64,000 bases of DNA, taken from NCBI GenBank assembly GCA_001796335.1, contig MGMF01000001.1, positions 248,001 to 312,000 on the forward strand. The letters run 5' to 3'. How positions within the stretch are numbered: position 1 is the stretch's first letter; every line of letters begins with the position of its first letter. This DNA comes from Chloroflexi bacterium GWB2_49_20. GTDB taxonomy: Bacteria > Chloroflexota > Anaerolineae > Anaerolineales > Villigracilaceae. The position numbers and the translations under genes are program-made. This document shows positions 63,480-64,000 of the stretch, in pieces. The notes under the pieces are model-generated. The model ran no database searches and was not told the DNA's origin. It worked only from the letters and a program-made list of their open reading frames with translations.

Positions 63480-64000
63480 ATGTTATCAAATCAGAAACGT
63501 TTTATTAGTGTTGTTATATCGATTATCCTCATGGTAGTCTTTGTGCTAAGCGCAAGTGGATGTGCCCAAAAGACACCAGTTGAATCCAATAAACCAGATC
63601 GAGTGATATTTGCCCTGGATTGGGTAATATTCGGACGTCATACTCCATACTTTGTAGCTTTGGATAAAGGATACTTTACTGATAATAATATTGACGTAAC
63701 TATCTTGCGAGGATACGGTTCGGTAGATTCAATCAAACGTTTAGCTTCAGGAAAAGCAGACTTTGTTTTGGCAGATATGGGTGGATTAGTTTTAGCCAGA
63801 GCGAATGAGAATGTCAAAGCCAAAACGGTATTCATGGCATATGGGAAAAACGGACATGCAGTCTTCTTCCTCGAAGGATCTGGGATTGAAACACCGCAAG
63901 ATCTGGTTGGAAAGACCATCGCTGGAGCTCCAGGTGCTACAGTTACAGCTCTCTTCCCGGGTTTCCTTAGGGCAAATAATATCGATCCTGCCGATGTAAA
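63480..64000 (+). CDS. ABC transporter substrate-binding lipoprotein (3' end beyond the window)
   Basis: The frame runs from the ATG at 63480 to the window edge without a stop (173 residues of about 330). The N-terminus is a lipoprotein signal with lipobox SASGC (Cys at about 28). DRVIFALDWVIFGRHTPYFV and VALDKGYFTDNNIDVTIL are typical of NMT1/SsuA-like binding proteins. GAGGAGAAGG precedes the ATG. It is expected to be anchored outside the membrane and to deliver the pathway substrate to the permease. Confidence 0.92.
   Translation, partial: MLSNQKRFISVVISIILMVVFVLSASGCAQKTPVESNKPDRVIFALDWVIFGRHTPYFVALDKGYFTDNNIDVTILRGYGSVDSIKRLASGKADFVLADMGGLVLARANENVKAKTVFMAYGKNGHAVFFLEGSGIETPQDLVGKTIAGAPGATVTALFPGFLRANNIDPADV

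Overview
This is a 64 kb stretch of a bacterial chromosome. The gene set (ClpC, RadA, NfeD, an oversized SecA, a DUF6391-type protein, several large membrane glycosyltransferases, and 2-oxoacid:ferredoxin oxidoreductase coupled to an ADP-forming acyl-CoA synthetase) suggests an anaerobic member of the Chloroflexota, probably Anaerolineae. That assignment is an inference from gene content; there is no rRNA in the window.

Region 1 (1-35.9 kb) is ordinary, moderately GC-rich core chromosome. It holds a partial GH13 alpha-glucosidase, a degenerate methylase-like protein, aconitase, SecA, a nitroreductase, two tRNA-Ser genes, a conserved unknown with a possible nucleotidyltransferase signature, a DEDD exonuclease, DNA polymerase III delta, small membrane proteins, an excisionase-type regulator, RadA, a tRNA-dihydrouridine synthase, MsrA, ClpC, a DEAD-box helicase, glycosyltransferases, LipA, NfeD, tRNA-Gly, a PD-(D/E)XK protein and a further multi-pass membrane protein. 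It ends at a tRNA-Ile2(CAU) gene.

Region 2 (35.9-45.5 kb) is an AT-rich integrative element inserted in the 3' part of tRNA-Ile2. A 35-bp perfect direct repeat (35922-35956 and 45457-45491) marks its ends. Its mobility backbone is on the minus strand: a small basic protein, a Rep_trans-type rolling-circle initiator, a zinc-ribbon/HTH protein and a tyrosine integrase. A 146-nt imperfect cruciform lies next to this backbone. Cargo consists of a restriction-modification pair, an XRE regulator with an OLD-type ATPase/Toprim nuclease, and two orphan membrane proteins. A degenerate, att-like 34-nt repeat lies behind the OLD gene and behind each membrane-protein gene, and the last copy runs into the right end. 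The cargo end therefore looks like about 1-kb one-gene cassettes stacked by successive site-specific recombination at one tRNA.

Region 3 (45.5-47.5 kb) is gene-poor: the original tRNA terminator, a small tail-anchored protein bracketed by two near-identical hairpins, and a broken helicase remnant.

Region 4 (47.5-64 kb) is an AT-rich catabolic island. It contains a formyl-THF hydrolase-like protein, an IclR regulator, a soluble fumarate-reductase-like flavoprotein with a [2Fe-2S]-only partner, a four-subunit 2-oxoacid:ferredoxin oxidoreductase, both subunits of an ADP-forming acyl-CoA synthetase, then on the other strand RidA, a cupin, a ThDP lyase/decarboxylase and an atypical SDR, and finally a NitT/TauT-type ABC importer. 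The regulator gene and the importer operon share a roughly 100-nt upstream block with an identical 13-nt dyad, which links them into one regulon. The simplest reading is uptake of a small organic acid, processing to a 2-oxoacid, ferredoxin-linked conversion to acyl-CoA and ATP formation. The substrate cannot be read from the sequence.
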